Part shown: one piece after another, positions 45,705 through 56,985 of the stretch | Layout of the letters: each line of letters starts with the position of its first letter | Position numbering within the stretch: position 1 is the stretch's first letter | Source of the DNA: Isoetes taiwanensis | Lineage: Eukaryota > Streptophyta > Lycopodiopsida > Isoetales > Isoetaceae | Reading direction: 5' to 3' | NCBI GenBank assembly: GCA_021234155.1 | Contig: JAJEKV010000025.1 | Span: 786,474 to 850,473 of the forward strand | Length of the DNA: 64,000 nucleotides | Program-made: the position numbers and the translations under genes | Notes under the pieces: generated by a model | What the model saw: only the letters and a program-made list of their open reading frames with translations | Databases searched by the model: none | Told to the model about the DNA's origin: nothing

Positions 45705-46090
45705 TGTTTCAATGTAATGGTAAAATTTAGAGTGCAATCTAAATAAAGGCTTGATAATACAACTAAATTAATATTATGCCTTATGTTTCAATGTAATAGT
45801 AAAATTTAGAGTGCAATCTAATAAAGGCTTGATAATACAATACAACTAAATTAATATTATGCCTTATTGTTTGCGTTTGATTCTTAAAAGCCTTTCAAGC
45901 AAGTGCCTTTTAAAAAAAAAAGAATGGGTGCCACATGACAAGATTTGATTAGTTAAAAGGATGTCCATATGTAAAGGAGTGCCATGTGTCAAGATTTGAT
46001 TGCCTAAAAAGATGTCGACGTGTAAATAAAGGAGTGCCACGTGTCAAGATTTGATTGCCTAAAAAGATGTCGACGTGTAAACCAAACGTG
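45705..46090. repeat. Two short tandem repeat arrays
   Basis: First, about 78 bp repeated twice (45706-45783 and 45784-45864; contains AAATTTAGAGTGCAATCTAA). Second, a 51-55-bp unit repeated three times from 45929 to about 46085 (GTGCCAYRTGYCAAGATTTG core, with GATGTCGACGTGTAAA in the last two). Confidence 0.8.
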
Positions 46091-46672
46091 TTGTTTTTGT
46101 AAACTTAAAAAAAGTCCATGGATATTTTATGTTGATTTTCTTGCAAAAACAACACTTGGAAATAACTAATTTAAGAAATAACGTAGCTACATATAATATT
46201 GAGGAAAACAATGTTTGAAATAGCAGGATTTCTTTAAACACTACGTGCTTTCCCTAAGAAAACAATGACAAACTTTAAAAAACTACAAGTAGAGGAAAAA
46301 AACAAAACGCATAGAAAAACAAAAAACGATCTGTCTTTTTTACTTCTTCATGTGTAGTAATACGTAAATCTACGCGTGTAGTTTTCAAAAAAACAATGCA
46401 TGACTTCTTAAAAAAACAACAGTGACAAAAAAAACCACGTGTAGAAAAAACTGATAAAAACAATAGTAAAAAAAAGGACACGTTGACAAAAAACAAAAAG
46501 CTGCCAGAAAAACCACAGTGGGATGTTTTTACCAAAAAACCACTGTCTCTTTGTGCAAATCCGGATAAACGGGCCACGTGGACTTTTGGGGCCATTTTGG
46601 TGTTGTTTTTGGCATAAAACAACACTTCCGTACAACTAAAAAACAACTGTGGACCAAAAATTAGGGTCAGTG
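46091..46672. other. A-rich low-complexity DNA
   Basis: Plus strand rich in AAAAAC runs. Two overlapping minus-strand frames (F/S/C-rich, up to 123 codons) result from this composition. No gene supported. Confidence 0.5.
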
Positions 46673-47351
46673 TGATAGTAGAACCAATAATAGTACTGCT
46701 AAATGATAAATACTAAATAGCAAACCAAATTAGTAGATCTAATAATAATAAAATTAATAATTCACCTAACTATAGTTTTAATAATGGTATCAAACACTAG
46801 ACTTATAATAGTACTACAGTCCTGATAGTTTTTGAATGCTTGAGGTTCAGCCACGATCAATTGCATTTTTCGTCTCCATGGCATTCAATTCTACATGACA
46901 ATTGTCTTAAAAAGTGGAAGCTGATACGATTCAAAGCATAGTCATACTACCAATAAAACAAAATTGTTAAACTCTTGCCGCTAGAAAAGAGATTGCTATG
47001 GAAGTGAAAGTTGGGATGAAGGTTGCAAAGTGGGCCTTTTTAACAAGAGATTCATTCTCATTTCTCTAGCTCTAGCCGCAATCACATCCATTTCTTGATT
47101 GCTTATGGCAGACGAATATGCTATCCATGGTGTGGACGACATGTCAAAGACTCGGTCCCTAGTTTCCTTTGTGGATGTGCCCAATAGAACCATGCCAAAT
47201 GGGATGTGTTAGGCATTATCATGGAAGTGCAAGCAAGTGACAAAGTTTAAAAATGCGGGCTTTTCAACTGGCCATTCACCATCGTAACATCATAACGAGT
47301 TTTAGATATTACACGCCTTTTAGCACGAGTTGCATCTAGCGAAGAATGAAC
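46673..47351 (-). repeat. Dispersed repeat R2, copy A
   Basis: Nearly identical to 53410-54084 and, in part, to 50611-50990. The minus strand encodes MVLLGTSTKETRDRVFDMSS and STPWIAYSSAISNQEMDV in all copies. In the 50.6-kb copy this segment is directly downstream of a copia integrase block, so R2 may derive from a retrotransposon. The encoded product is not recognised. Confidence 0.75.
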
Positions 47352-47830
47352 ATCATAATAATTGTTCTCTAAAAGTCGCTGAGATCATAAGCACAAAATA
47401 CTCAAAGCTACATACCTTCATACATTCAGGCTGAGTCTGATCATTGATTCTACCGTAACTTCTTTTGCAAAATCTGATGAATGTTTAAGCTTTAAAAACC
47501 CTGCAGGCAGATAGAGTTAATGCAAGTTTTGTCCCTTGAAACATAAAATCAAAATAGCGTGCAACTGCTCTTTTGAAACGGTATTAAGGCTCTGGACATC
47601 TGATAGTATGTAGTTTTGAAAAAAAGCACAAAACATTGAAAGCTGCATTGCATAGCTTCTTACATTCAGGTTGAGTCTGATGATTGATTGTACCATAACA
47701 TCTTTGAAAATCTGATAAATTTTTAAGCTAATGAGTCTGGGATTTGAACCAGGGAAATCAACTCTTACCTCCTAGAGAGTACTCCTTTCTATGGTCTGTA
47801 TTAGCTTCCAGAAATTCATCATCTGTGAAT
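47352..47830. repeat. Segmental duplication, copy 1
   Basis: Matches 48986-49460 with scattered substitutions (ATCATAATAATTGTTCTCTA at the left end, CTTCCAGAAATTCATCATCT at the right). It contains a minus-strand exon-like segment (DDEFLEANTDHRKEYSL) whose family I do not recognise. Confidence 0.8.
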
Positions 47831-48985
47831 CGTGCTTCAAATTTGGAGCTTGTCAAATCTTGGCCTCAAACACCCTTAGTTTCATTTCTTCAGATTGACC
47901 TACGCTCACCTGCACAAAATCAAGTCGATGCACACCTCCATAGAGCCAATTCCGCTGCTTAACCCGGAGGATCATGCGACTCCACAAAACTCATCGACTC
48001 AAGAAGGAATGAACCGGCCAAAGAATCCTTCCATCTAATTATCTCCTTTATGAAAACATTTCCGAGGAAGGGAATATAGGCTAAAATTCATCATATCATA
48101 CAAAAATGAAACGAACTACACATAAAATGCCCCCACATGGTATTATATTATGCCGACTAATTTTGGTCCAACATGTAATATAGAAATGTTATCAAATTCG
48201 TGGCATCCGTGCAGTGAAAGAGTAACTACCCCTCACATCCAACGAAATCACAGAGGAAAAAAAAAAAAGCCTTCCGAATTTTTGGAGCATCGTGAATTTT
48301 TTCAGCGTCCTAAAATCTTTAAAATCTTAGCAAGTCAACCTTAAAATAAAATCAAAAAAGTTTTTGGCCAAACCGGAAAAACCCAAATTAAAAGGGTTGA
48401 TTACAAAAGAAACATTAGCCCGGTAATGTCGGGCACACGTTTACTAGTATTTACTACAAATCCTTTGTTGAAATGTGTATGGATCATGTTCCATGGTGGT
48501 TCATGCAACTGCATGGACCAAAGGGTATAAGATAAATGAGATACTTGGCTTGCTTGTGGCATAACAGTCAATCTATCTCACATAAAAAAGCGCACAATAA
48601 ATATTCAGCACTGTCCAGTTGTCTCGAAGGTCTCTAATTCTTAAACCATGCTCTTCTAGTCCTTGCATCACCAACCTGCATTGAAAGGTTTATCGTGTCT
48701 GCAATGGTAAAGCATATCCTGATGAAAAGTAATGTTGTTGCTCTACTTTAACACAAATGCAAAGCATCATGATAACGGAATCCACATATAACTTCTACGA
48801 AAAGTCACCAACTTACATCAGGTTTCCTCAGTGGAGCATCTTTGAATTCTTGAGATACATCTCTAAATTCTTGACATAATTGCTCTGGAGAGTAACCTCT
48901 TCTGAAAAAAGTCTATTGAGACTTACCTCCTGCTGAGATTCCTGAGATTGTAGTACTTGATATACTGAAAATTAGTTTATTCAAA
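47831..48985. other. Helitron-related and unidentified exon-like DNA
   Basis: 48240-48447 is homologous to 49463-49756 and ends with a Helitron-type terminus. Minus-strand exon-like segments at about 48,590-48,680 (GLVMQGLEEHGLRIRDLRDN) and 48,820-48,905 (GYSPEQLCQEFRDVSQEF) have splice-like borders. They may come from one captured gene that I cannot name. Confidence 0.4.
48418..48447 (+). mobile_element. Helitron-type 3' terminus
   Basis: GCCCGGTAATGTCGGGC hairpin (48418-48434), then ACACGTTTA and CTAG before T. It corresponds to the 3' end of the 30.2-32.9 kb Helitron, but lacks about 90 bp just upstream that the copy at 49.7 kb retains. Confidence 0.7.
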
Positions 48986-49460
48986 CATCATAATAATTGT
49001 TCTCTAAAAGTAGTTGAGACCATAAGCACAAAATATTCAAAGCTGCATACCTTCATACATTTAGGCAGAGTCTGATCATTGATTCTACCGTAACTTCTTT
49101 GCAAAATCTGATGAATTTTTAAGCGTCAAAAACGTCCTGCAGGCATAGTTAATAAAAGTTTTGTCCCTTGAAACATAAAATCAAAATAGCGTGCAACTGC
49201 TCTTTTGAAATGGTATTAAGGCTTTGGACATCTGATAGTATGTAGTTTTGAAGAAAAGCACAAAACATTAAAAGCTGCATTGCATAGCTTCTTACATTCA
49301 GGTTGAGTCTAATGATTGATTGTACCATAATATCTTTGAAAATCTGATAAATTTTTAAGCTATTGAGTCTGGAATTTGAAGCAGGAAAACCAATTCTTAC
49401 CTCATAGAGAGTACTCCTTTCTATGGTCTGTAATAGCTTCCAGAAATTCATCATCTGTGA
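48986..49460. repeat. Segmental duplication, copy 2
   Basis: Second copy of 47352-47830, in the same orientation. The two copies are followed by related Helitron-end sequence (48,240 and 49,463 onward), so the duplication unit probably extends to the CTRR ends. Confidence 0.8.
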
Positions 49461-49726
49461 CATCCAACGAAATCATAGAGGAAAAAAAAAGCCTTCCCGA
49501 TTTTTGGAGCATCGTGAATTTTTTCAGCGTCCCAAAATCTTTAAAATCCTAGCAAATTAACCTTAAAATATAATTAAAAAAGTTTTTGGTCAAACTGGAA
49601 AAACTCAAATTAAAAGGGTTGTACAAAAGAAAATAATGTATATTCTTACCAATATCAATATGCGTTGTTGTCGTAGTTGCACATATGGACGTTAAAGGCT
49701 GAGTAAAAACACATACCAGGACATTA

Positions 49727-49756
49727 GCCCGGTAACGTCGGGCACACGTTTACTGG
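49727..49756 (+). mobile_element. Helitron-type 3' terminus
   Basis: GCCCGGTAACGTCGGGC hairpin (49727-49743), ACACGTTTA, then CTGG (fits CTRR) before T. The preceding 90 bp (TTGCACATATGGACGTTAAA...) match the Helitron at 32.9 kb, defining one family. Confidence 0.7.
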
Positions 49757-49911
49757 TATTTACTAAAAAAAATCGTAACGTCTTACAACTAAAGTAGTAA
49801 TATTTGTCACACGCTACAAATGGGACTTGTAACATTACAATTTCTAACGTTTGTCACATGCTACAGATTTAATTTGTAAACCATTACACAATTTAATGTT
49901 TGCCAGATATT

Positions 49912-50504
49912 ACAAACAGGTTTATACACAGGTGGCTGTGCTTTGCTGGCAGATTCTTCACAGATGCCCTCGGATGAATGTGCTTGTCCACATATTTGAT
50001 CCTCGAGTGTCAGCACTCTGCCCGCTGTGCAAGCAAAGGGATGACACCATTGAGCATTGTTTCTTTTTATGTGATCATCTCTAGCCTGTTTGGTCTTGGC
50101 TGCTTTCTCTTTTTCATGTGACATTGACATGTCAGGAAGTGCTTCTGGCTATTTATCCGGATAATTGGAATCAGGATGGTTGCTATGGTCCATCTGGAAG
50201 CGCAGAAGATTGTGTATCTTTCAGGGTTTGGATATTCCTCCTGCAGTAGTCCTCCGGGGCCTTTACAAGCTAGAATCGCTAAGGCCTACCATTGTTCTTC
50301 GCTTGCTCTCGCCAAGTGGCCGGTTGATATTTGAGTCCTATTTGAGGTGTGTTGTCTTATGCATAGAATTTGGTGGTTCTATTCAAGAGATCATGATTAT
50401 CCTCTGAAATTTTATTCCCGCCTCTGCATTTGTATCTGGCTTTTGGCTTGGTGTTTCAATAAAGTTTGTCGTTCTTCAAAAAAAAAAACAAGCAGGTTTA
50501 TACA
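49912..50504 (+). mobile_element. 5'-truncated LINE with 17-bp target-site duplication
   Basis: The insert 49929-50487 is flanked by ACAAACAGGTTTATACA (49912-49928) and ACAAGCAGGTTTATACA (50488-50504), with one mismatch. It ends in a poly(A) run preceded by AATAAAG (50455-50461). It encodes CWQILHRCPRMNVL and ALCPLCKQRDDTIEHCFFLC, the zinc-knuckle (zf-RVT) tail of plant LINE reverse transcriptases. After a frameshift near 50160 it encodes LWSIWKRRRLCIFQGLDIPP. The rest of the element is absent, as expected for incomplete target-primed reverse transcription. Confidence 0.92.
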
Positions 50505-50610
50505 AATCTTAGTAACAGGTTACAAGTATACAAGGTGTGCCACACAGTATAAAATACAATATTTTCTATCACGTGTGACAAATCTAAAGGCGCTTTGTAA
50601 ATCAATATGC

Positions 50611-51326
50611 ATGGGCACTCAATTCTACGATGATTGTCTTAAAAAGTGGAAGATGATACGATTCAAAGCATAGTCATACTACCAATAAAATAAAATTGTT
50701 AAACTTTTCTCACTAGAAAAAGAGATTGCCATGGAAGTGAAAGTTGGGATGAAGATTGCAAAGTGGGCCTTTTTAACAAGGATATTCATTCGTATTTCTC
50801 TAATTGTATCCGCAATCATATCCATTTCTTGATTGCTTACGGCAGATGAATATGCTATCCATGGTGTGGATGGCGTATCAAAGACTCGCTCCCTAGTTTG
50901 CTTTGTAGATGTGCCCAAGAGAACCATGCCAAATGGGATGTGTTAAGACTTTATATCATGGAAGTGCAAGTAAATGACAAATTTTAGAAATTCACCACCA
51001 TTGTCACTGTAGATACTTTTATTTGCAATTCCACCATGGACACCATGTGCAAAATGTGGCATACTTTACAAAAAGAATGATCTCAATGCCTTTATATGTA
51101 TGCAACGTAATACTTCTTAAGAAAATAGGTGAAACAATAATGTGAGTGACCATCAATGGTCAACAGAAAATATATGGCACCACCTAGTGACCGTGCAGAA
51201 AATATATGGCACCAAGAAACATCATGCAGAAAATGAATTCCTGGTAATGGCAACACAGAAAGCCAGATAATCGTACCTTTGCAGTACTTCCTAGTCCATT
51301 CTTGTCCAATAAACTTCTTTCACACT
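50611..51326 (-). mobile_element. Ty1/copia integrase remnant plus R2 copy C
   Basis: On the minus strand, SLGGAIYFLLTIDGHSHYCF then TYFLKK (about 51189-51105) and IYSDNGGEF (about 51018-50990) are the two catalytic-aspartate blocks of copia integrases. Frameshifts and a stop lie between them. It continues into the R2 sequence (TSTKQTRERVFDTPS), 50990-50611. Confidence 0.7.
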
Positions 51327-53470
51327 TGTGTCTTTGATCGCCATCTTGGGTTAGAGATTTTACTTTAAGAGGTTATGCTGGCCCCATCTTTCCATCAATG
51401 GATACATAAATTAAAATTGAATGCAGGGTTTCAAATGTAACAATACGAAGGGGCAGAATATTGAGTCTGGGTTTTTAGATCACCCTGCACCTCTACTAAA
51501 TGGATTGCCATGGATGCTCACCCCAAAAAAATCCTTAACGCGTATCAAGGAGACAATATCAATTTGTCAATGAGCTCTGTTGAAGGAATTACTGATGCTT
51601 TATTGATGTCCTCTGCCAGCAAATCATAAAGGAATTTTGTCTGCTAGGAAAAAACATGTGAGTTGAGGAAGTGCAGAAAAATGCCTCATCCCACTCTATT
51701 TTAATTCTTCAGCACACCCTGTTGTTGTTGCTAGCGTGAAATAAAAGCTGAGTTAGCAGAAAATGACATGCAGATATACAGTCCAGGGGGAACAAATCCA
51801 CTTACCAAATGCCATATTGTCATCAAGCATCCATTTTCCTGCATAAAAGCTGAGTTAGCAGAAAATGACATGTAGATATACAGTGCAGAGGGAACAAATC
51901 CACTTACCAGATACCATATTGTCGTCAAGCATCCATTTTCCTGCAATAAAATTCAATACAAAGTCAGTGGTATAGCTAGTTGGGAAAATTATAACTACCA
52001 TAAGGCATCTCAACTACTGTGCTTTTATGAAGCTCCGGGAAAAAGAGTAGTTAGAGCACATCAAGACCAAGTTTAGGCATCCAATGATACGAAAATGTGA
52101 CCAAACACAGGATTTATATCTATAATGGCTGGTTATGATGTATCAAAGAAAAGACACAAAGTAACCATATGAAACATATATGCTGTAGAAACTTAAAACT
52201 TGTCAAAGATCCAATGTGCAACCAAATAAGATGTCCATACCATTGTAGAATGTCTGATGTAGGTCTTTCCCTTGGAGTTCTTCTTACTTTCATCTTCAGA
52301 TGTATGTCAATCTATTTTCCCAAAATCCATGAGATGCGATCCATTTTATGGAGAGAAGACTTGAATATGTATGGAATCTCCTCACAACACTTAACTCGCA
52401 AATATATGATCAAGATATTGCTTGTAATTAGTTCTGACATCAAATGAGCTACTCGAACCTCTTGGCTTCAAAAATACTTGGAGAATGAATGCTATATATG
52501 GTGTAAACCCTGCCCAAATAACTGAAAGGCAATTCCTAAAGCATATAAAGCCAATGTGACAATCAAACCATCAAATCGGGAAGGAAAAACCAAGGGAGAA
52601 ACTCTGAGGCCAAGATCCTTGTCCAATAAGTGTTTGTATGCAATGGCACATGTGCCGAAAAAATTAGAGAAACAACAATGAAAAACTTTTTCAAGTGAGA
52701 ACACTGCAGTAAAGCAAAGGATTAAGCTGCATATGACCGGAAAATTTAAATTGGGCAGATTCAGAGAAAGCAAAATACATGTTTATATGGAGTTGGATGT
52801 CGAGATCATTCTCCAATCAAATATTCCTATGAAATAGCACATATGCAAGGAAACAATCAGAAGAAACAACAATGATAAACTCTTTAGAATATAGAAATTT
52901 GATCATCCCACATCGGGTCGTTATGCTTGAGCTTGTCTCCTAACGGCTTCCAGCAGGTCTCCCAGCAGCCTCTGTCCATTGATGCAGTCGCAAGCATGGT
53001 GCATACCCAATTGCCATGACCGTCCTCGCCATTTGCAGGAACTAACGTAACTAAGCCCTAATCCGACCTCCAAATGCCAAGAGACATTACCGATCTGATC
53101 AATCGGATGCATACATGCACTGACTCAGCACACAAACCTTCTTCCCAATTTTTGGAAAGGGGAAAAAATAAACCAAGAAAAACTTCTTCCGATTTTTGGA
53201 TAGCCGAAAATTTTTTACCGGCTGCCAAAACCCACAAAATCATAGGAAATCGAGTTAAAAAAAATTCCAAAAAAGTTTTTGGTCAAACCGGAAATTTCCA
53301 AATTAACAAGATTGATTGATTGATTGATTGATATAAGAGACTAAGCAATAATGTTAATAATTATATATTAAATAAATAGTACTAGATGATAGACCTTATA
53401 ATAGTGCTAGATAGTAGAACAAATAATAGTACTGCTAAATGATGCTAAATAGCAAACCAAATTAGTAGAT
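51327..53470 (-). repeat. Unit U, copy 1 (single copy)
   Basis: First copy of a long repeat found again at 57672-60694, 60695-63170 and 63171-64000. It begins near CTTGTGTCTTTGATCGCCAT and ends at TTAGTAGATC. It contains exon-like segments on the minus strand, including two 33-nt micro-exons (51806-51838, 51908-51940) and a following exon ending near 51548 that encodes TKFLYDLLAEDINKASVIPS. Further segments encode KVFHCCFSNFFGTCAIAYKH and LGLSYVSSCKWRGRSWQLG. I recognise none. This copy lacks the MITE and the 553-bp insertion and so shows both empty sites. A (GATT)n microsatellite lies at about 53309-53331. Confidence 0.85.
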
Positions 53471-54084
53471 CTAATACTAATAAAATTAATAATGCACCTA
53501 ACTATAGTTTTAATAATGGTATCAAACACTAGACCTATAATAGTATTACAGTCCTGATAGTTTTTGAATGCTTGAGGTTCAACCGCGATCAATTGCATTT
53601 TTCGTCTCCATGGCATTCAATTCTACACGACAATTGTCTTAAAAAGTGGAAGCTGATACGATTCAAAGCATAGTCATACTACCAATAAAACAAAATTGTT
53701 AAACTCTTGCCGCTAGAAAAGCAATTGCCATGGAAGTGAAAGTTGGGATGAAGGTTGCAAAGTGGGCCTTTTAACAAGGAGATTCATTCTCATTTCTCTA
53801 ACTCTAGCCTTAATCACATCCATTTCTTGATTGCTTATGGCAGACGAATATGCTATCCATGGCGTGGGACGACATGTCAAAGACTCGGTCCCTAGTTTCC
53901 TTTGTGGATGTGCCCAAGAGAACCATGCCAAATGGGATGTGTTAGGCTTTATCATGGAAGTGCAAGTAAGTGAGAAAGTTTAGAAATGCGGGCTTTTCAA
54001 CTGGCCATTCACCATCGTAACATCATAATGAGTTTTAGATATTACACGCCTTTTAGCATGAGTTGCATCTAGCGAAGAATGAAC
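53410..54084 (-). repeat. Dispersed repeat R2, copy B
   Basis: Near-identical to 46673-47351, including the minus-strand NQEMDV-type frame. Its left part overlaps the end of unit U copy 1, which shows that U originally abutted R2 here. Confidence 0.75.
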
Positions 54085-54384
54085 TTGTACACCGCCGTAA
54101 TAATAAAGATTAAATATAAAAACTGCTACCTCATGATCGTCTTAGATCTAATTGTGCATTTTAGAACTTCACTAGCTTCTACAAGTGAAGGGTTAGCCCC
54201 ACCCACAAGTAAACTAGTCTGAGCATTTTTTTACACACATTCGGCTCTAGTGCTAAGTTACTTCTCTGGATATTATTATATTCTTTGACAAGCACACACT
54301 ATATAGATATAATATAGTTGATACATACGATACACACATGATATGCTGGTTAGAAGAAACGATGGCGATGGCGATGGCGATGCA

Positions 54385-55516
54385 CTATGGCGAGACAACA
54401 TAGTGCTGATACCCTAGCGTGGAGCGTTCCATATTCATATCCCAAGAGGGTAGTAAGTCCACAACAATCTTACTCCCAAAGCTAGAAGCCTTGTACGATA
54501 TACATGAACTCTTGTAGTGTCTAGTGTGAAATGCCCAATGGAAGTGGCCAGAGACGACGTACTTGCAACTCATCAAAAACCTTGCCAAGCCAATGTTGAC
54601 ATCTCCGTCTGAAGCCACCATAATAAGTTTATCCAATACATTGATAAACTCATATTCTTCCTCCTCAATCATTTTGCAAACTTCCATTGTAGCCTCCCTC
54701 AAACCACAACCCTTCTCCAACATTATGATTGATGGAGCATTCATAACATCTCCCATTTCTCTCTCCTTGCCAAAAGAAAAAAGGTCATTGGTAAAGGCCA
54801 AATGAAGGATAAGATGGTGAACGAGCTGTTGAAAAGGCTCACCTTCCCAAACATCCTCACTCACTTGCACGTCCATGGCAAACTCTAGAAGGGATAACAC
54901 AAACCATCTGGCTACGGTTCTCTTGCGCACATCCACGAAGGAAGCTAGACCTTGAGAGACTTTGCACGCCACGCAGGCTGCGGAGGGCATATTCGTCTGC
55001 CATAGCAATCAAAAATTCCTTGAGGGCAGAAATCATGTGATTGCGGCCAGAGTTAGAGGAATGAGAACAAATCCCTTTCCAAAAGTCGCGGAATACATGT
55101 AAACATTGAGCTTCTGGTCCTTCATAACCGACCTCATCAACATTAAAATCGCACTCCATAATTTGGAAATGCTCATTCATGAGTTTTTGATAGCGAGATG
55201 CATCATAAGAAGATTCTTCACAATCAGATATGGCATCGATTATAAACATCCACAAAATCGACATTGCACAACTCTGCACCCTTTCTGCATCACCCTTGGG
55301 AAAGGAATGGCAAGCAAGAAGTGCAGTTTGACATGCAGAGAGACGCTTGATAGACACACCATTATACACAGACAGACTGCATATGTAATCCTCTATCTTC
55401 TTGTTGATATCATCATAGCAAGGATGACATGCCTTAGCTGTTGTGCATGTTACCCGCAATGGCTCCATTCTACAATCCGCAACTGCATTCATGTTGGAGA
55501 TCTTAGACTGGGCCAT
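54385..55516 (-). pseudogene. Microbial-type terpene synthase-like (MTPSL) gene, one frameshift
   Basis: Minus strand, ATG at 55516-55514, no intron seen, about 375 residues. Class I terpene synthases ionise prenyl diphosphates with Mg2+ held by an aspartate-rich motif and an NSE/DTE motif. Here helix-D-like sequence reads FIIDAISDCEE (D94xxxD98), a weak aspartate motif, and NDLFSFGKE (54789-54763) matches the NSE consensus N-D-x-x-S-x-x-K-E exactly. SFVDVRKRTVARWF corresponds to the helix with the pyrophosphate-sensing arginine. The size and motif style fit MTPSLs of non-seed plants rather than typical plant TPSs. Between MADE (about 55000) and SFVDVRKR (about 54950) the frame shifts by one base. 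This is either a pseudogene lesion, a sequencing error, or a tiny unrecognised intron. Confidence 0.75.
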
Positions 55517-55554
55517 TGTAATGTAAGTACCAATCTGCTTCCCCGCACGACGAC

Positions 55555-55562
55555 TTATATAG
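55555..55562 (-). promoter_or_regulatory. TATA box of the terpene synthase-like gene
   Basis: Minus-strand CTATATAAG, 39-46 bp upstream of the ATG at 55516. A duplicated motif AAATCCGACTACA/AAATCCGACTACA (about 55565 and 55589) lies just upstream and could be a regulatory repeat. Confidence 0.6.
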
Positions 55563-55599
55563 TGAAATCCGACTACAAATCGGACATTTGCAAATCCGA

Positions 55600-56910
55600 C
55601 TACATTGACCTATCGGAGAGAATACTAGGAGTGTACAAGTTTATGCTCGGAAGCAAGGCATCTTTAAACAATTTGTGGATGATAATAAGTACACGTTTAC
55701 ACTGGGAAGCAAGACGATGTCACACGTCTATGCATAAAAAAAAGAAGGAAAGAGAGATTATGAGGTTATAAATGCATACACAACTCTAAACGAATCATTT
55801 TTGAAATTTGGCAACGACAATCATGCCCAACTAAGGCATCTTAAAAATTTGTTGGATGGTAATGGTTCACCTACACATTTAAATGTGAAGCAAGACTTAA
55901 GTCCAAGCACCAATATTCACACTTGCACGTTTAAAATGTAAACAAGCAGCGATATTAATAATAGAATATACGAAGAAGTAGCCTACTTTTTGCCGATGTG
56001 ATACCTCCTAGTTGGCATGTTAGGGCCTACTTTTTGCCGATGTGATACCTCCTAGTTGCTCCGATATTCTCCGATATGCTCCTAGTTGCTCCGATATGAT
56101 GCAACCATGATTTTGCTAGCATATGTAAAATGCACTGGCGTTTCTTAGGGGTCCAATGCAATACTTCTAGAATTATCTTGCATCGAGTTTGAAAGTCCAA
56201 CCACAGGCATCCTATCTAGCATAAGCATGTTGTAATAACCGTTAATCCATTTAGCTTCAACTTTTTTTCTTATTAAGATCAAAGTGTAGCAAACTTAAAT
56301 GCTTTATGACCTACGTAGGGAGAAGAGTTTCGCAAAACAAGTATAATACCAGGACGAGAGGAGCTCTTTATAGAGGGGAAAATTCATCTACCAATCAACA
56401 AGATAGGGATGAGATACTCTTCCATCATAGAGTACCTAGAGACTCATTTCCGGTTGCTTAGAGAAGACTTCATTGAGCCCCTCGGGAATGGCAAAAAAAT
56501 TACGTAGTGGAATTGAGTGCGAGATGTTAAAGTTTACTTGGATGTTAAGCTTCAAGAAATGTTCTTTGCCAATGAGTGGGATTGAGTACAAAGTTTCCTT
56601 GAGGGTTAGACAAGCATAAAGATATCTCATGGGATTCTAGCAAAAGATTTTTGGTTCGTTGCTTTTATACGTCCTATGATGGATTTCAAACACTTATTTG
56701 GGCGACAGTTGCAAGTCGTGATGTGAAGACCTTGTCAGAAAGTACAGTGATCATCCAGCTTGTTCCTGAAATGGATAATCGACAAGACCTTCAAGCATCT
56801 TATCTATCTTTTTAGCTTGAAGACTTCTGTTTGCTCATCTCTTGCATTTTTGAAACTTTGGGGACTCATTAATATGGGAGCTCGCGATGTCTAAAATCTA
56901 TGTCTCTCAG
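55600..56910. other. No gene recognised; 45-bp tandem repeat
   Basis: A 45-bp unit (CCTACTTTTTGCCGATGTGA...) is repeated at about 55982 and 56027, followed by degenerate CTCCGATAT repeats to 56095. Two diverged segments with AAGGCATCTT lie at 55656 and 55827. No domain-bearing frame. Confidence 0.45.
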
Positions 56911-56985
56911 CTGCTAGATGTGGAGCTAGAGAAGTTCAATGATTTCTTCAGGGAAAAAGAAGCGGAGTATGTGATTAGACTACAG
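56911..56985 (+). pseudogene. Captured SPX-domain exon
   Basis: The acceptor tctctcag and donor CAG/GTAACA bracket a 75-nt in-frame exon encoding LLDVELEKFNDFFREKEAEY then VIRLQ. This is the start of the second helix block of SPX domains (inositol pyrophosphate sensors in phosphate signalling), closest to stand-alone SPX proteins. No neighbouring SPX exon is visible: the next open segment near 57090 encodes unrelated sequence. Probably a lone captured exon. Confidence 0.65.

Noticed and set aside
46275-46646. Minus-strand open frame of 123 codons, F/C-rich
   Set aside because: It follows the A-rich composition of the plus strand; an overlapping frame is equally open.
47730-47790. tRNA-like T-arm (GGTTCAAATCCC on the minus strand)
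   Set aside because: No A box at the right distance and no cloverleaf. The duplicate copy near 49370 has lost the motif.
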